Notes under the pieces: generated by a model | What the model was told of the DNA's origin: nothing | What the model saw: the letters and a program-made list of their open reading frames with translations, nothing else | The model's database searches: none | NCBI RefSeq assembly: GCF_001399685.1 | Contig: NZ_JTHN01000191.1 | Coordinates: forward strand, 1 to 35,597 | Reading direction: 5' to 3' | Origin: Paenibacillus sp. A3 | GTDB taxonomy: Bacteria; Bacillota; Bacilli; Paenibacillales; NBRC-103111 | DNA: 35,597 bases | Program-made: the position numbers and the translations under genes | Shown: piece by piece, positions 16,217 through 24,715 of the stretch | How positions within the stretch are numbered: the first letter of the stretch is position 1 | Layout: each line of letters begins with the position of its first letter

Positions 16217-17317
16217 TCACTCCCGGGCAAACGGGCCGCCAAATCGCACTAAAATATGCCACATATATTTTAATTCCTGAAGCACCTCTTCGTAGTCCCC
16301 TCTGTCGCTCCATCGCGCCGGATTACGCTTCAAATCGTTGACGGCAGCCCCGATTACACTGGCGTCGATTTCATCGTTCCGTGCGATCCGCTTGGCCAAG
16401 GAAGGCATGGCCGGTCCCCTGAAATCCGCGGGCACTTCGTCCACCCGCATCGCAAATCCCATATGCCAATACAGCGCGATGGAATACTTTGAGCATAGCT
16501 GCTCTAACCGTTCTCCTATGTACGTGCCTTGGAACGAAGGATCGGCAACAAGCACTTCTACGTCGTCTTTTAAATCGATATCGCCATGAACCTGGGCCTC
16601 GATATAGTGGTTAAGGTTGCGACGGGGCTCACGCTTGGACGGATCCTTTAACGGGCCTTCCAGATGATGCAAAAGATGATCGATCCATTTCCGCGGTGTC
16701 AGATCTTTCTCCCCGAGCGCATACTCCTGAAAAAATGCGTCTTTCAAAACCGCCGCCAAAATGTCATCGAACTCATCGTAGGTTCCCTTTTCCTTCGGAT
16801 CTTGATGCGAATCCAAATACGTGTACGTACAGCGGCGAGATACCTTTGGCGAGAGCAGGAAGTAGCATGACCCGAACCGCGGAGACGGTCCGTCCGGGTG
16901 CAGCATGCAGTGAAGCGCTCCGTACTTCGGGCGCTGATGATCAGTCACGCCCTCCAAATGGTAAGCGCCTCCAAATAAGCCTTTCTCCCAAAGATCCCGC
17001 GCACCGCCTGGATAAGCCGATACGCTGCCATTGGAAATGCGGGTTTCAAACTGGCTTTTATAGATTCCTTGTTCAAGCAATGCCTGAGCTACACTTTTCA
17101 TGTCCGCCGTCGGCCGGTCGGGATGAAAATGCAGCGCGACCCTTGCATGCGTCAACAGCTTGGCGACGGCAGCCTCAAATGTTTCCCAACCGATATTGGA
17201 CATCCGAAGAATTTCCCCAATGGACTTCCGAGCTTCGCATTTCCGGGTCCTCGCAACCTGCGCAACATGATCCATTGCCATGAGCTGTGAACGTGTTAAC
17301 TCTTTCTTCCCTGACAC
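16217..17317 (-). CDS. DUF3626 domain protein
   Basis: Protein of 366 residues matching DUF3626, an uncharacterised family. Conserved-looking segments are ALHFHPDRP, YKSQFETRISNGSVSAYPGG, LWEKGLFGGAYH, RPKYGALHCMLHPDG, RFGSCYFLLSP and TYTYLDSH. These spaced Arg/His/Ser/Glu motifs suggest an enzyme, but I cannot assign a reaction. The start is best taken as GTG at 17315-17317, because AGGAAGGTGAAG lies just upstream; the longer in-frame extension runs into the serS promoter and leader on the other strand. The luciferase-like gene lies 103 bases downstream with its own promoter. A toxin-like or nucleotide-modifying role would be speculation. Confidence 0.75.
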   Translation of the reverse strand: MSGKKELTRSQLMAMDHVAQVARTRKCEARKSIGEILRMSNIGWETFEAAVAKLLTHARVALHFHPDRPTADMKSVAQALLEQGIYKSQFETRISNGSVSAYPGGARDLWEKGLFGGAYHLEGVTDHQRPKYGALHCMLHPDGPSPRFGSCYFLLSPKVSRRCTYTYLDSHQDPKEKGTYDEFDDILAAVLKDAFFQEYALGEKDLTPRKWIDHLLHHLEGPLKDPSKREPRRNLNHYIEAQVHGDIDLKDDVEVLVADPSFQGTYIGERLEQLCSKYSIALYWHMGFAMRVDEVPADFRGPAMPSLAKRIARNDEIDASVIGAAVNDLKRNPARWSDRGDYEEVLQELKYMWHILVRFGGPFARE

Positions 17318-17336
17318 TTGCTTCACCTTCCTGCAC

Positions 17337-17365
17337 TTGAATCCTTTGCCCGAATAAGCTATACT
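17337..17365 (+). promoter_or_regulatory. serS promoter
   Basis: TTGAAT (17337-17342), a 17-base spacer and TATACT (17360-17365) form a strong sigma-A match. Transcription would start near 17372, giving a leader of about 230 bases before serS. Confidence 0.75.
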
Positions 17366-17371
17366 ACAACA

Positions 17372-17578
17372 AATTGAATGACCGACCATTTGCCTATGAA
17401 GAGCATCCAACTCGGAGGCGTTCTCGTTAAAGGGACCGATACCGTCCCTCAAGTGAACCGGGCCCGCCCGTTAACGCGGAACCAAAGCGGATCGGACCGC
17501 CATGCTGTCCGGTCAAGTTGGGTGGCACCGCGAGACAAGCGCTCCTCGTCCCAAAAGGATACAGGGCGCTTTTTGTCA
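17372..17578 (+). ncRNA. T-box leader of serS with intrinsic terminator
   Basis: The T-box core GGGTGGCACCGCG lies at 17520-17532, the site that pairs with the acceptor end of uncharged tRNA. Upstream is a stem with AGGGAC / GTCCCT arms near 17434-17455 and another with CGGAC / GTCCG near 17493-17513. The terminator pairs AAGCGC (17537-17542) with GCGCTT (17566-17571), reinforced by CCT/AGG, and runs into TTTTT. Uncharged tRNASer would favour the antiterminator and serS expression. I could not identify the specifier codon; serine specificity is inferred from the gene. Confidence 0.85.
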
Positions 17579-17604
17579 TTTTCCGAAAAAAGGAGCGGTA
17601 CCAC

Positions 17605-18894
17605 ATGCTGGACATTCACTGGATTCGCCAAAATTACGAGAGGGTACAAACGATCGCCGATCAAAAAGGAATCGCCGTTTCCGTCGCCGAACTGCTCGCC
17701 TGGGACGAAAAGAAGCGAAATCTGCTTCAAGAGACCGAAAAGCTGCGCCACGCCCGAAACAAACTGTCGGAGGAGATCGGCGCACTCGTTCGTTCGGGAG
17801 GCCATGAAGAAGCCGAGCCGTTGAAACGCAGCGTGAAGGATCTGGGCAGCCGCTTGGCGGAGACGGAACCCGAGCTGGCCGAGGCTCAGCGGCAGTTCGA
17901 TCAGCTGATGCTGCGCATCCCGAACGTCGTATCTCCCGACACGCCCGTCGGGCGTTCGGATGCCGACAATATTGAAATTCGGCGTAACGGGACGCCGCCC
18001 GCGTTCGCTTTCGAGCCCAAAGACCACGTAGCTCTTGGCGAGCTTCACCGGATGATCGATATCCCGCGCGGCGTCAAGACGGCCGGAACCCGGAACTACT
18101 TCCTGCGGGGCCCCGGAGCGCTGCTGCACCGCGCCGTACAGCAGCTTGCGGTGGATATGCTGCTAAGCCGGGGCTTTACGCTCATGGAGGTTCCGCTGCT
18201 CGTACGCGCGGATACATTGACCCATACGGGCTACTTCCCCTTCGGCCAAGAGCAGGTGTACCGGATCGCGGACGAGGACAAGTGGCTGGTCGGCACCTCG
18301 GAAGTGCCGCTAGTTTCGTATTACAGCCATGAGGTGGTCGACGTGTGCGAGCCGCTCATGCTTGCCGCTGTCTCGTCGTGTTTTCGAAGCGAGGTCGGCT
18401 CGGCAGGCAAAGACGTGCACGGCTTATACCGCGTGCATCAATTTTCCAAAGTGGAGCAGGTTATCGTGTGCGAAGCCGAGCTTGATCGTTCCGAGCCGCT
18501 GCTGGAAGCCATCACGAGCAACGCGGAAGAGCTTCTGCAGCTGCTGGAGCTGCCCTACCGGGTCATGGCCGTCTGCACCGGCGATATGTCGCAAAAAACG
18601 TATAAGCAGTACGACATCGAATCTTGGATGCCGAGCCGCCAAGCGTACGGCGAAACCCATTCGTCGTCCCATCTGCTCGACTTCCAGGCGCGCCGTTCGA
18701 ACATACGGTATCGCGATTCGGGCGGCAAGCTGCGCTACTGCCATACGCTCAACAATACAGCCGTTGCTTCGCCGAGAATCTTAATCCCGCTGCTGGAAAA
18801 TCATCAGGCCGAGGACGGCTCGATCCGGATTCCGCCGGCGCTGCGCCCCTACATGAACGGCTTGGAGCGGCTGCTCCCTCCGTCCGAAGAATAA
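17605..18894 (+). CDS. serS: Seryl-tRNA synthetase, divergent type
   Basis: Class II synthetase of 429 residues that charges tRNASer. The N-terminal antiparallel coiled-coil arm (about 25-105, rich in E/K/R/L) binds the tRNA long variable arm. The catalytic domain has VGTSEVPLVSYYSHE, motif 2 FRSEVGSAGKDVHGLYRVHQF-like residues, and motif 3 NNTAVASPRILIPLLENHQ. Common bacterial enzymes have GLIRQHQF in motif 2, EISSCSNFEDFQARR, and NGSGLAVGRT in motif 3; here these read GLYRVHQF, ETHSSSHLLDFQARR and NNTAVASPRI. This may be a second, variant SerRS. The ATG at 17605-17607 has AGGAG nine bases upstream. The T-box leader precedes it and a strong terminator follows. Confidence 0.92.
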   Translation: MLDIHWIRQNYERVQTIADQKGIAVSVAELLAWDEKKRNLLQETEKLRHARNKLSEEIGALVRSGGHEEAEPLKRSVKDLGSRLAETEPELAEAQRQFDQLMLRIPNVVSPDTPVGRSDADNIEIRRNGTPPAFAFEPKDHVALGELHRMIDIPRGVKTAGTRNYFLRGPGALLHRAVQQLAVDMLLSRGFTLMEVPLLVRADTLTHTGYFPFGQEQVYRIADEDKWLVGTSEVPLVSYYSHEVVDVCEPLMLAAVSSCFRSEVGSAGKDVHGLYRVHQFSKVEQVIVCEAELDRSEPLLEAITSNAEELLQLLELPYRVMAVCTGDMSQKTYKQYDIESWMPSRQAYGETHSSSHLLDFQARRSNIRYRDSGGKLRYCHTLNNTAVASPRILIPLLENHQAEDGSIRIPPALRPYMNGLERLLPPSEE

Positions 18895-18897
18895 CAA

Positions 18898-18927
18898 AAA
18901 AGGCCGGGGTTGCGACTCCGGCCTTTT
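18898..18927. terminator. Bidirectional terminator after serS
   Basis: AAAAGGCCGG (18898-18907) pairs perfectly with CCGGCCTTTT (18918-18927). It serves serS and the convergent membrane protein gene. Confidence 0.88.
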
Positions 18928-18942
18928 CCACTTGAACCTAAA

Positions 18943-19368
18943 CTAAAACGCATATGGGAACTTCATCAGCGTAACGACAAGAAAGAAGATGATGCCGTTG
19001 ATCACGCTAAGCGACTTGATGGAACCGATGTGAGCCTTGATATTGCCGCCGGACGGATCTTGCAGCGCCTTGCGCATTTTGCTGCCGAGAATGCCTGTCA
19101 GCGCCCCGATGGCGAGGAACAGAACGACCGCCAGCACCATCCACAGCACCGAATATGGCGCCTTGCTGACCAGATAACCGCCCGACAAAAATGCGATCAC
19201 GAGCGCCAGCTGCCCCGCACGGTTGGCGGCAAACAGCACATTCAAGAAACCGAACTGCGCCGTTCCCGATTGCAGTGCCTCCACCCGCATCGCCAAAAAC
19301 GGCAGCATGAGATAAAAGCCCATCAATATGGCGCCGAGCACATGTAAATACATAAACACTTGCTGCAT
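18943..19368 (-). CDS. Small four-helix membrane protein, function unknown
   Basis: Membrane protein of 141 residues with four predicted transmembrane segments (about 4-26, 48-70, 75-97, 115-137). The first helix contains FMYLHVLGAILMGFYLML; a basic loop follows helix 3 (GSKMRKALQDPSGGN). The layout resembles small DUF2269-like or copper-resistance-like integral membrane proteins, but I do not recognise the family with confidence. The ATG at 19366-19368 is chosen because GGGAGGG lies ten bases before it. It has its own promoter (TATACT -10) in the 87-base gap after the RND gene and ends at the bidirectional terminator shared with serS. Confidence 0.65.
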   Translation of the reverse strand: MQQVFMYLHVLGAILMGFYLMLPFLAMRVEALQSGTAQFGFLNVLFAANRAGQLALVIAFLSGGYLVSKAPYSVLWMVLAVVLFLAIGALTGILGSKMRKALQDPSGGNIKAHIGSIKSLSVINGIIFFLVVTLMKFPYAF

Positions 19369-19414
19369 AATCCCGGGACCCTCCCTATTCAACCTCGTTT
19401 TCTCTCTCCCCTAG

Positions 19415-19444
19415 TATACAAGAATACGAGCTTCCTAAGCAAAT
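19415..19444 (-). promoter_or_regulatory. Promoter candidate for the small membrane protein gene
   Basis: On the minus strand TTGCTT (rc of 19439-19444), an 18-base spacer and TATACT (rc of 19415-19420), about 47 bases before the start codon. Confidence 0.5.
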
Positions 19445-19455
19445 TCGTGGCGGGC

Positions 19456-22400
19456 TTACGGATGGACCGCTTTCCCCGCTTTCGCCGAGCGTTTGTCGCG
19501 CCACTTCTGTAAAATGACAAACAGCGACGGTACAACGATCAGCGTCAGCATGGTCGAATACAGCAGGCCGGAAATAATCGTAATTCCCATCGGGCGCCAC
19601 AGATTCCCGCCCATAATCGTCATCGGCAGCAAGCCGCCGATCGCCGTGGCCGTCGTCAGCAGAATCGGCCGGAGCCGCGCTTTGCCCGCTTCCGCTACCG
19701 CTTCGTACAGAGGCAGTCCGCGTTCGCGCGCCTGCTCGATAAATTCGATCAGAATGATCCCGTTCCGCACCACGATGCCCGCCAAGCTGACGAGCCCCAT
19801 GAGCGCCATGAAGCCGATTGGCGAACCGGAAAGGAACAGCCCGATGATCGCGCCCCCTGCCGCCAAATAGACGGTCGAGAGAATGAGCAGCGGAATCGAG
19901 AGCGAGTAAAACTGCATGACCATAATGATATAAATCAGCAAAATAACGATAACCGACAGTTTTCCGATGGAGGCAAACGCTTCGTTACGCTCCTCGTTTT
20001 CGCCGCCGAACTGGATCGAATACCCTGCGGGAACATTATAGCTTCCCAGCTTGGCTTGCAGATCCTTCACAATATCGTCCGCCAGCCGGTCCTGCGTATA
20101 GCTGCGCACGGTAATCGTCCGGGTCTGGTCGCGGTGATGAATCGACTTGATCATTTGGCTGGTGCGGATATCTCCCAGCTCGCGCATTTGAACCGTGCCG
20201 CCTTTTTGCGTCGAGACGTACATTTTCTTCATCGTCTCCAACGGGTCGGAGGAACGCATCTTGGCGTACAGAGTCACATCGATCAGATCTTCGCCTTTCT
20301 GCATCTCCGACACTTCCAGCCCTTCGGTTGCAATTCTGAGCGTCGTGGAAAGCTCCTTCTCGTTCACGCCGAATACATTCAGCTTCGCCGGGTCCGGTTC
20401 CACCTCGTAGGTGTTCATGGCCTCTCCGACATCGTCGGTTACGCTGATCGTACCCGGGATATCTTTCAGCATCGCTTGAACGTCCGCCGAAATCTGGCGA
20501 AGCTCCGACAGCTCGCTGCCGCTGATGCGTAGGGCAATCGGCGCGCCGACAGGCGGTCCTTGCTCCAGCTCGCGCGGCGTAATCTCCACATCGGAGGGGA
20601 ACATCGCCTTGAGCTGCTCACGCCACTGTACGACGGCGGCTTTCGTATTCAGCTGCTTCATATCGACCTTAACGAACAGCTGTCCGATCGAGATGCCCGT
20701 TTGATCCGCTTCCGTGTAATAAAAATGCGGAGCCGTCCGTCCGGCATAAGCCGAGACAAAACGCACGCCCGGCTGCTCTTCCATCCATGCCGCCGCTTTG
20801 CGGATCGTAAACTCCGTTTCGGCAAACTGACGTCCGGACGGAAGCTTGAAGTCGATGAGCATCTCTTCCTTCTCCGCAGGCGGGAAATACTGCACCCCAA
20901 GCAGCGGCATCAATCCGAAGGCGGAGGTGCCCAGCAGCAGCGCAGCGAGCCCGGTCAGCAGCGGACGCCGCAAGAAGCGGTGAATCTGCTTGCCGTAAAA
21001 GGCGCTCAGTCTTGCGATCGGCTTGCCGAGCAGACCCGGAGTTTCCGTTCCTTCGCTTCCGGGTGCGCCCCCCGCAGCTTTGGTCGGCTCGGCCTTGGAG
21101 CCTTTGCGGCGCAGCCGCCGCTCGCCCACCCATTGGCGGAAAATCGGAACAATCGTCAGCGACATCGCCATGGAAGCCGCAAGGGACAACGAAATGACGA
21201 CCGGAAGCGGTCGAATGAAGCTTCCGATGTTGCCCTGCAAGAAAAACAGCGGTAAAAACGCGGCAGCCGTCGCAATCGTCGCCGTCAGGATCGAAATGGC
21301 CACATCGCGGCTTCCCTCCAGCGAGGCCGTAGCCGGATCGTCGCCCAGCTGCAGGCGGCGCTGAATGTTGTCGTTCACGACGATGGCGTCGTCGACCAGA
21401 ATTCCAAGTACGATGACGAGCGCGACGATCGTAATCTGGTTCAAATCGATCCCCATCGCTTCGACGGGAATAAAACCGATCGTAATCGACACCGGAATGG
21501 CCAAGGCCACGATCAGCGAGGTGCCGAACGTCAGTCCGAGAGAGCAGACGACGATAACCGAAAGAATCCCCATCAGCAGCTCTCTGCCCAGCTCGTTGAA
21601 CAGATGGTCCAGACTTTCCTTCTGCGTGAACAACGACTCGATCTTTACATTAGCCGGCAGCTTCGGCTCCAGCTCGGCAACCTTCGTGTCGATGCGCTTC
21701 TGCAGCGACGGGACATCTGTGCCTTTCTCCGAATTGATGACCAGATCGAGCACGGGCTTTCCTTTATGTAAAATGGACACTTCTTTTTTCTTCGACCGCA
21801 GCTTGACGTCGGCGACATCTTTGATCTTCAGCGCGCTGCCGGGAGGCAGGCCCAGAAGCTCCGTATTCGCGATATCCTCGGCGGACTTCCATTCCCCGCC
21901 CATATTGACGTAATACTGCTTGGCGCCCTTGTCGACCGTACCGAGCGGCACCCGATCATGCTTATTTTTCAGCGATTGAGCCACGATGCCCCATGGCAGC
22001 CTGAGCGTATCCAGCTTTTCGGTATCGAGCGTGATCGCCACTTCCTGCTCGGGCAGGCCGACGACCTCGACGTTGCTTACACCGGGGACGGTTGCAAGCT
22101 GCTTCTTCCAGGAGTCCATCGTCGTCCGCAGCGCCTCCAGCTCCTCCGGCGTATCCACGACAAAATGCAAAATTTGCGCTGCAATTTTGCTTAAATCGTC
22201 ATTCACCTCCGGCTGCTGCGCATCTGCCGGCAAGTCTCCTTGCGCGGACTGCACCTTCTGGCGCAGCGAGTCCCACGCCCTGCGGATATCCGTATCCGAC
22301 TTCAGCTCGACTTGAATGACCGACACGTTGGCGGCCGAAGTGGAGGTGAGAACCTTGATTCCGCTGATTTCCTTAATTTTATCTTCCAGCGGACGGGTGA

Positions 22401-22581
22401 CGAACTGCTCCACTTTTTCCGGCGAAGCCCCTGGATAGACGGTTTTCACCATCGCATACGTGATCTCGACCTCGGGATTCTCCCTCTGTTTCAAGGTGAA
22501 AATATTGAACACCCCGAGCACGACCGCCATCACGAAAAACAGCAGCGTTACCTTGCGGTATTTCAGCAGCTTCGCGATCAT
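19456..22581 (-). CDS. RND-superfamily efflux pump
   Basis: Resistance-nodulation-division transporter of 1041 residues, similar in size and pattern to SwrC (YerP) of Bacillus subtilis, which exports surfactin and other amphiphiles. There is one N-terminal helix (about 9-29), a large external loop, helices 2-6 from about 335, a second large loop after a helix near 530, and a final helix block from about 870. The proton-relay pair Asp397-Asp398 sits in LGILVDDAIVVNDN. The N-terminal motif TVYPGASPEKVEQFVTRPLE is typical of RND pumps. Its ATG overlaps the TetR stop (ATGA), so the two genes are co-transcribed. No membrane-fusion adaptor gene is adjacent. Confidence 0.92.
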   Translation of the reverse strand: MIAKLLKYRKVTLLFFVMAVVLGVFNIFTLKQRENPEVEITYAMVKTVYPGASPEKVEQFVTRPLEDKIKEISGIKVLTSTSAANVSVIQVELKSDTDIRRAWDSLRQKVQSAQGDLPADAQQPEVNDDLSKIAAQILHFVVDTPEELEALRTTMDSWKKQLATVPGVSNVEVVGLPEQEVAITLDTEKLDTLRLPWGIVAQSLKNKHDRVPLGTVDKGAKQYYVNMGGEWKSAEDIANTELLGLPPGSALKIKDVADVKLRSKKKEVSILHKGKPVLDLVINSEKGTDVPSLQKRIDTKVAELEPKLPANVKIESLFTQKESLDHLFNELGRELLMGILSVIVVCSLGLTFGTSLIVALAIPVSITIGFIPVEAMGIDLNQITIVALVIVLGILVDDAIVVNDNIQRRLQLGDDPATASLEGSRDVAISILTATIATAAAFLPLFFLQGNIGSFIRPLPVVISLSLAASMAMSLTIVPIFRQWVGERRLRRKGSKAEPTKAAGGAPGSEGTETPGLLGKPIARLSAFYGKQIHRFLRRPLLTGLAALLLGTSAFGLMPLLGVQYFPPAEKEEMLIDFKLPSGRQFAETEFTIRKAAAWMEEQPGVRFVSAYAGRTAPHFYYTEADQTGISIGQLFVKVDMKQLNTKAAVVQWREQLKAMFPSDVEITPRELEQGPPVGAPIALRISGSELSELRQISADVQAMLKDIPGTISVTDDVGEAMNTYEVEPDPAKLNVFGVNEKELSTTLRIATEGLEVSEMQKGEDLIDVTLYAKMRSSDPLETMKKMYVSTQKGGTVQMRELGDIRTSQMIKSIHHRDQTRTITVRSYTQDRLADDIVKDLQAKLGSYNVPAGYSIQFGGENEERNEAFASIGKLSVIVILLIYIIMVMQFYSLSIPLLILSTVYLAAGGAIIGLFLSGSPIGFMALMGLVSLAGIVVRNGIILIEFIEQARERGLPLYEAVAEAGKARLRPILLTTATAIGGLLPMTIMGGNLWRPMGITIISGLLYSTMLTLIVVPSLFVILQKWRDKRSAKAGKAVHP

Positions 22582-23177
22582 CCCCCGCTCACGTCCGTTT
22601 CCGACAGGCAGTTGACGTTGATCCCGACAAGCACCTCGGCTAGCGGGTCAAGCTTTTCCAAACCGTAGCCTTTTTCGATGAACCACTGGTAAGCGACCAT
22701 CTCCAGCATCCCGATCTCTGCATAAGCGGTCATCTCCAGCTGCTCGTCCGTATATCCCGGATAAACGTTGAAGTGCTTGAACATGTCCTTGACAACCTCG
22801 CAAACATTGCCGTAAAACTGCTTCGCGATGTCCGCTATTTCCGGAGAGGCGGCGCCATGCCGCTTCAAAATGTTAAGTATAGTTCGATTCTGGTAATAAA
22901 TGGTCATCGTTTGCCGGATCAAACGGTCATGCATCTTGTCGTTGTGCAATTCGCGAGGGTCCAGCGATTTTGGTTCGAGCGCGACGACGATTTCCTTCAA
23001 GCACTCCTCTGCCACACTGCGGAACAAGTCTTCCTTGCTTTTAAAATAAAGATAAAACGTGCCCTGCGCCATGCCGGCATCCTTCACGATGTCCGACACT
23101 TTGGTGCTGTGATACCCTTTTTGCTCAAAAAGCTTCAGCGCCGACTCGACGATTTTGTCTCTCTTCTCTACGGCCAA
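22578..23177 (-). CDS. TetR/AcrR-family regulator of the RND pump
   Basis: Transcriptional repressor of 199 residues. The N-terminal TetR DNA-binding domain is clear (KRDKIVESALKLFEQKGYH, STKVSDIVKDAGMAQGTFYL, YFKSKEDLFRSV); the C-terminal domain (about 70-199) would bind a ligand and dimerise. I take the TTG at 23175-23177 as start, because GGAGGAG lies about nine bases before it and no other in-frame start fits. Its stop overlaps the ATG of the RND gene, which indicates translational coupling. A 20-bp dyad 49 bases upstream is a likely operator, so the protein probably represses its own operon until the pump's substrate binds. Confidence 0.9.
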   Translation of the reverse strand: MAVEKRDKIVESALKLFEQKGYHSTKVSDIVKDAGMAQGTFYLYFKSKEDLFRSVAEECLKEIVVALEPKSLDPRELHNDKMHDRLIRQTMTIYYQNRTILNILKRHGAASPEIADIAKQFYGNVCEVVKDMFKHFNVYPGYTDEQLEMTAYAEIGMLEMVAYQWFIEKGYGLEKLDPLAEVLVGINVNCLSETDVSGG

Positions 23178-23225
23178 AGGTGAATTCTCCTCCCTAGGAC
23201 TCTCCTCACGGCAGATCCCGGCATT

Positions 23226-23245
23226 ATGACTGATTCGTCAGTCAT
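23226..23245. promoter_or_regulatory. TetR operator dyad
   Basis: ATGACTGA (23226-23233) and TCAGTCAT (23238-23245) are perfect 8-bp inverted repeats around TTCG, the size and form bound by TetR-family dimers. A CATAAT -10-like hexamer on the minus strand overlaps its end, so binding would block transcription of the tetR-RND operon. Confidence 0.7.
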
Positions 23246-23324
23246 TTTGTATCGTACCACGGATTGCCATGCCTTTCAATCCCTTGATCGGCAGTTTTTC
23301 ACCGGCTCCGCAAAAGAAAAGCAA

Positions 23325-23371
23325 AATAAAAAAAAGACCAGCTTCGGCCTTTTCGGCGAAAACTGGTCTTT
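23325..23371 (-). terminator. Terminator of the citZ-icd-mdh cluster
   Basis: On the minus strand AAAGACCAG pairs with CTGGTCTTT (fwd 23363-23371 and 23333-23341), with a GC-containing inner loop, followed by a run of eight T. It lies 22 bases after the mdh stop. Confidence 0.88.
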
Positions 23372-23392
23372 CTTAAAACAGATGGTATGCGA

Positions 23393-24334
23393 TTAGCCCG
23401 TAACGACTTTGATAACATTGCGTACGGATTCAGCGGATTTGTCGAGTGCCGCTTTCTCTTCCGGAAGCAGCTCCAGCTCGAATACTTTCTCGATGCCGTC
23501 GCCGCCAAGCAGCGTCGGTACGCCCATGAACAGGTTGTCATAGCCGTATTCGCCTTGGAGCAAAGCGATGGATGGCAGAACGCGTTTTTTGTCTTTCAAG
23601 ATCGCTTCCGTCATTTGCACGATGGAAGCAGCCGGTGCGTAGTAAGCGGAGCCGTTGCCCAGCAGGTTAACGATCTCGCCGCCGCCGGTACGCGTACGCT
23701 TCACGATCGCTTCGATGCGGTCAGCCGGAATGAGCTTCTCGATCGGAATCCCGCCAACGTTGGAGTAACGAACGAGCGGAACCATGTCGTCGCCGTGGCC
23801 ACCGAGTACAAAGCCGCGTACGTCTTCTACGGAAACGTTCAGCTCTTGCGCGATGAACGTGCAATAACGTGCCGTGTCAAGCACGCCGGATTGGCCGATG
23901 ACGCGGTTTTTCGGGAAGCCGAGCGTTTGGTAAGCGACATACGTCATGGCGTCTACCGGGTTGCTCAGGATGATAACGATCGATTGCGGGCTCGTTCTCT
24001 TGATATTTTCGCAAACGGATTTCACGATGCCTGCGTTCGTGTTCACGAGGTCGTCGCGGCTCATGCCCGGTTTGCGGGCAATCCCTGCCGTGATAATCAC
24101 GATGTCGGAACCGCTGGTCTCGTCATAGTTGGACGTGCCGACAATGTTCGCGTCAAACCCTTGCACCGGGGAAGCTTCGAGCATATCAAGCGCTTTCCCT
24201 TTCGTTGGGTTCTCCAGTTGAGGGATGTCCAGCAATACGACGTCACCGAGTTCTTTTTGCGCCAGCATCAGCGCTGTTGTCGCACCTGTGAAGCCTGCGC
24301 CGACAACCGTAATTTTTTTACGTTGGATTGCCAT
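23393..24334 (-). CDS. mdh: Malate dehydrogenase
   Basis: NAD-dependent malate dehydrogenase of 313 residues, oxidising malate to oxaloacetate in the TCA cycle. It is the LDH-like type of Bacilli: nucleotide-binding [15 protein letters not shown], substrate-loop Arg in [25 protein letters not shown], and the catalytic His in [11 protein letters not shown]. The ATG at 24332-24334 has GGGAGGA eight bases upstream. It is the third gene of citZ-icd-mdh, the order seen in Bacillus subtilis. A 376-base gap with a hairpin-rich repeat separates it from icd, so transcription from icd may be reduced or mdh may have its own promoter. In Bacillus, phoP-phoR follows; here a TetR operon does. Confidence 0.95.
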   Translation of the reverse strand: MAIQRKKITVVGAGFTGATTALMLAQKELGDVVLLDIPQLENPTKGKALDMLEASPVQGFDANIVGTSNYDETSGSDIVIITAGIARKPGMSRDDLVNTNAGIVKSVCENIKRTSPQSIVIILSNPVDAMTYVAYQTLGFPKNRVIGQSGVLDTARYCTFIAQELNVSVEDVRGFVLGGHGDDMVPLVRYSNVGGIPIEKLIPADRIEAIVKRTRTGGGEIVNLLGNGSAYYAPAASIVQMTEAILKDKKRVLPSIALLQGEYGYDNLFMGVPTLLGGDGIEKVFELELLPEEKAALDKSAESVRNVIKVVTG

Positions 24335-24430
24335 AATCAATTCCTCCCATAGTTTGTGCTTTATCGCACATTAATTTTATGTTTCAATTTCGGGAATTAG
24401 CATATGACTTAGGCTTAATCTTTATCAATG

Positions 24431-24715
24431 ACGCATGGAAGCGTGTTCTTGTGCAGCACAGCGCTAGCCCGTGCGCACAAGGACAAACGCGTTCCTACAC
24501 CAACCTGCGGTTCGAACGCCCCGGCACGCATGAAAGCGTGTCTGCGGACGCCTGGCTTCAGCCGGGCCGCCCGCAGACAAACGCGTTCCATTCTCAAACG
24601 CCACATGGGTGCGCCTTTGTCGTGCATGCCGACAACTTTCGTCGTCCAGGGGGCGAAACCCCTGGGGCCTCCCTTGTAAGGGAGGTTTGGAGGGTTAGAT
24701 TCTCCGAGGGTTAGA
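24431..24715. repeat. Hairpin-rich palindromic element between icd and mdh
   Basis: The gap holds four stem-loops. Hairpin 1 (24437-24495) and hairpin 2 (24532-24589) share outer sequences: ACGCATG(G/A)AAGCGTGT at 24431-24446 and 24526-24541 (15 of 16 identical), and GACAAACGCGTTCC at 24482-24495 and 24576-24589 (identical). Their inner stems differ (CTTGTGC with GCACAAG; CTGCGG with CCGCAG) but both are paired. Hairpin 3 is CCAGGGG/CCCCTGG (24646-24665), hairpin 4 CCTCCCTT/AAGGGAGG (24668-24685). GAGGGTTAG occurs twice (24690-24698, 24706-24714), the second containing the icd stop codon. This looks like a dispersed palindromic (MITE/REP-like) unit or a structured RNA spacer. Open frames across it are probably not genes. 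Confidence 0.7.

Noticed and set aside
17372..17517. Serine specifier codon in the T-box leader
   Set aside because: I could not fold Stem I reliably by eye, so naming a codon would be a guess.
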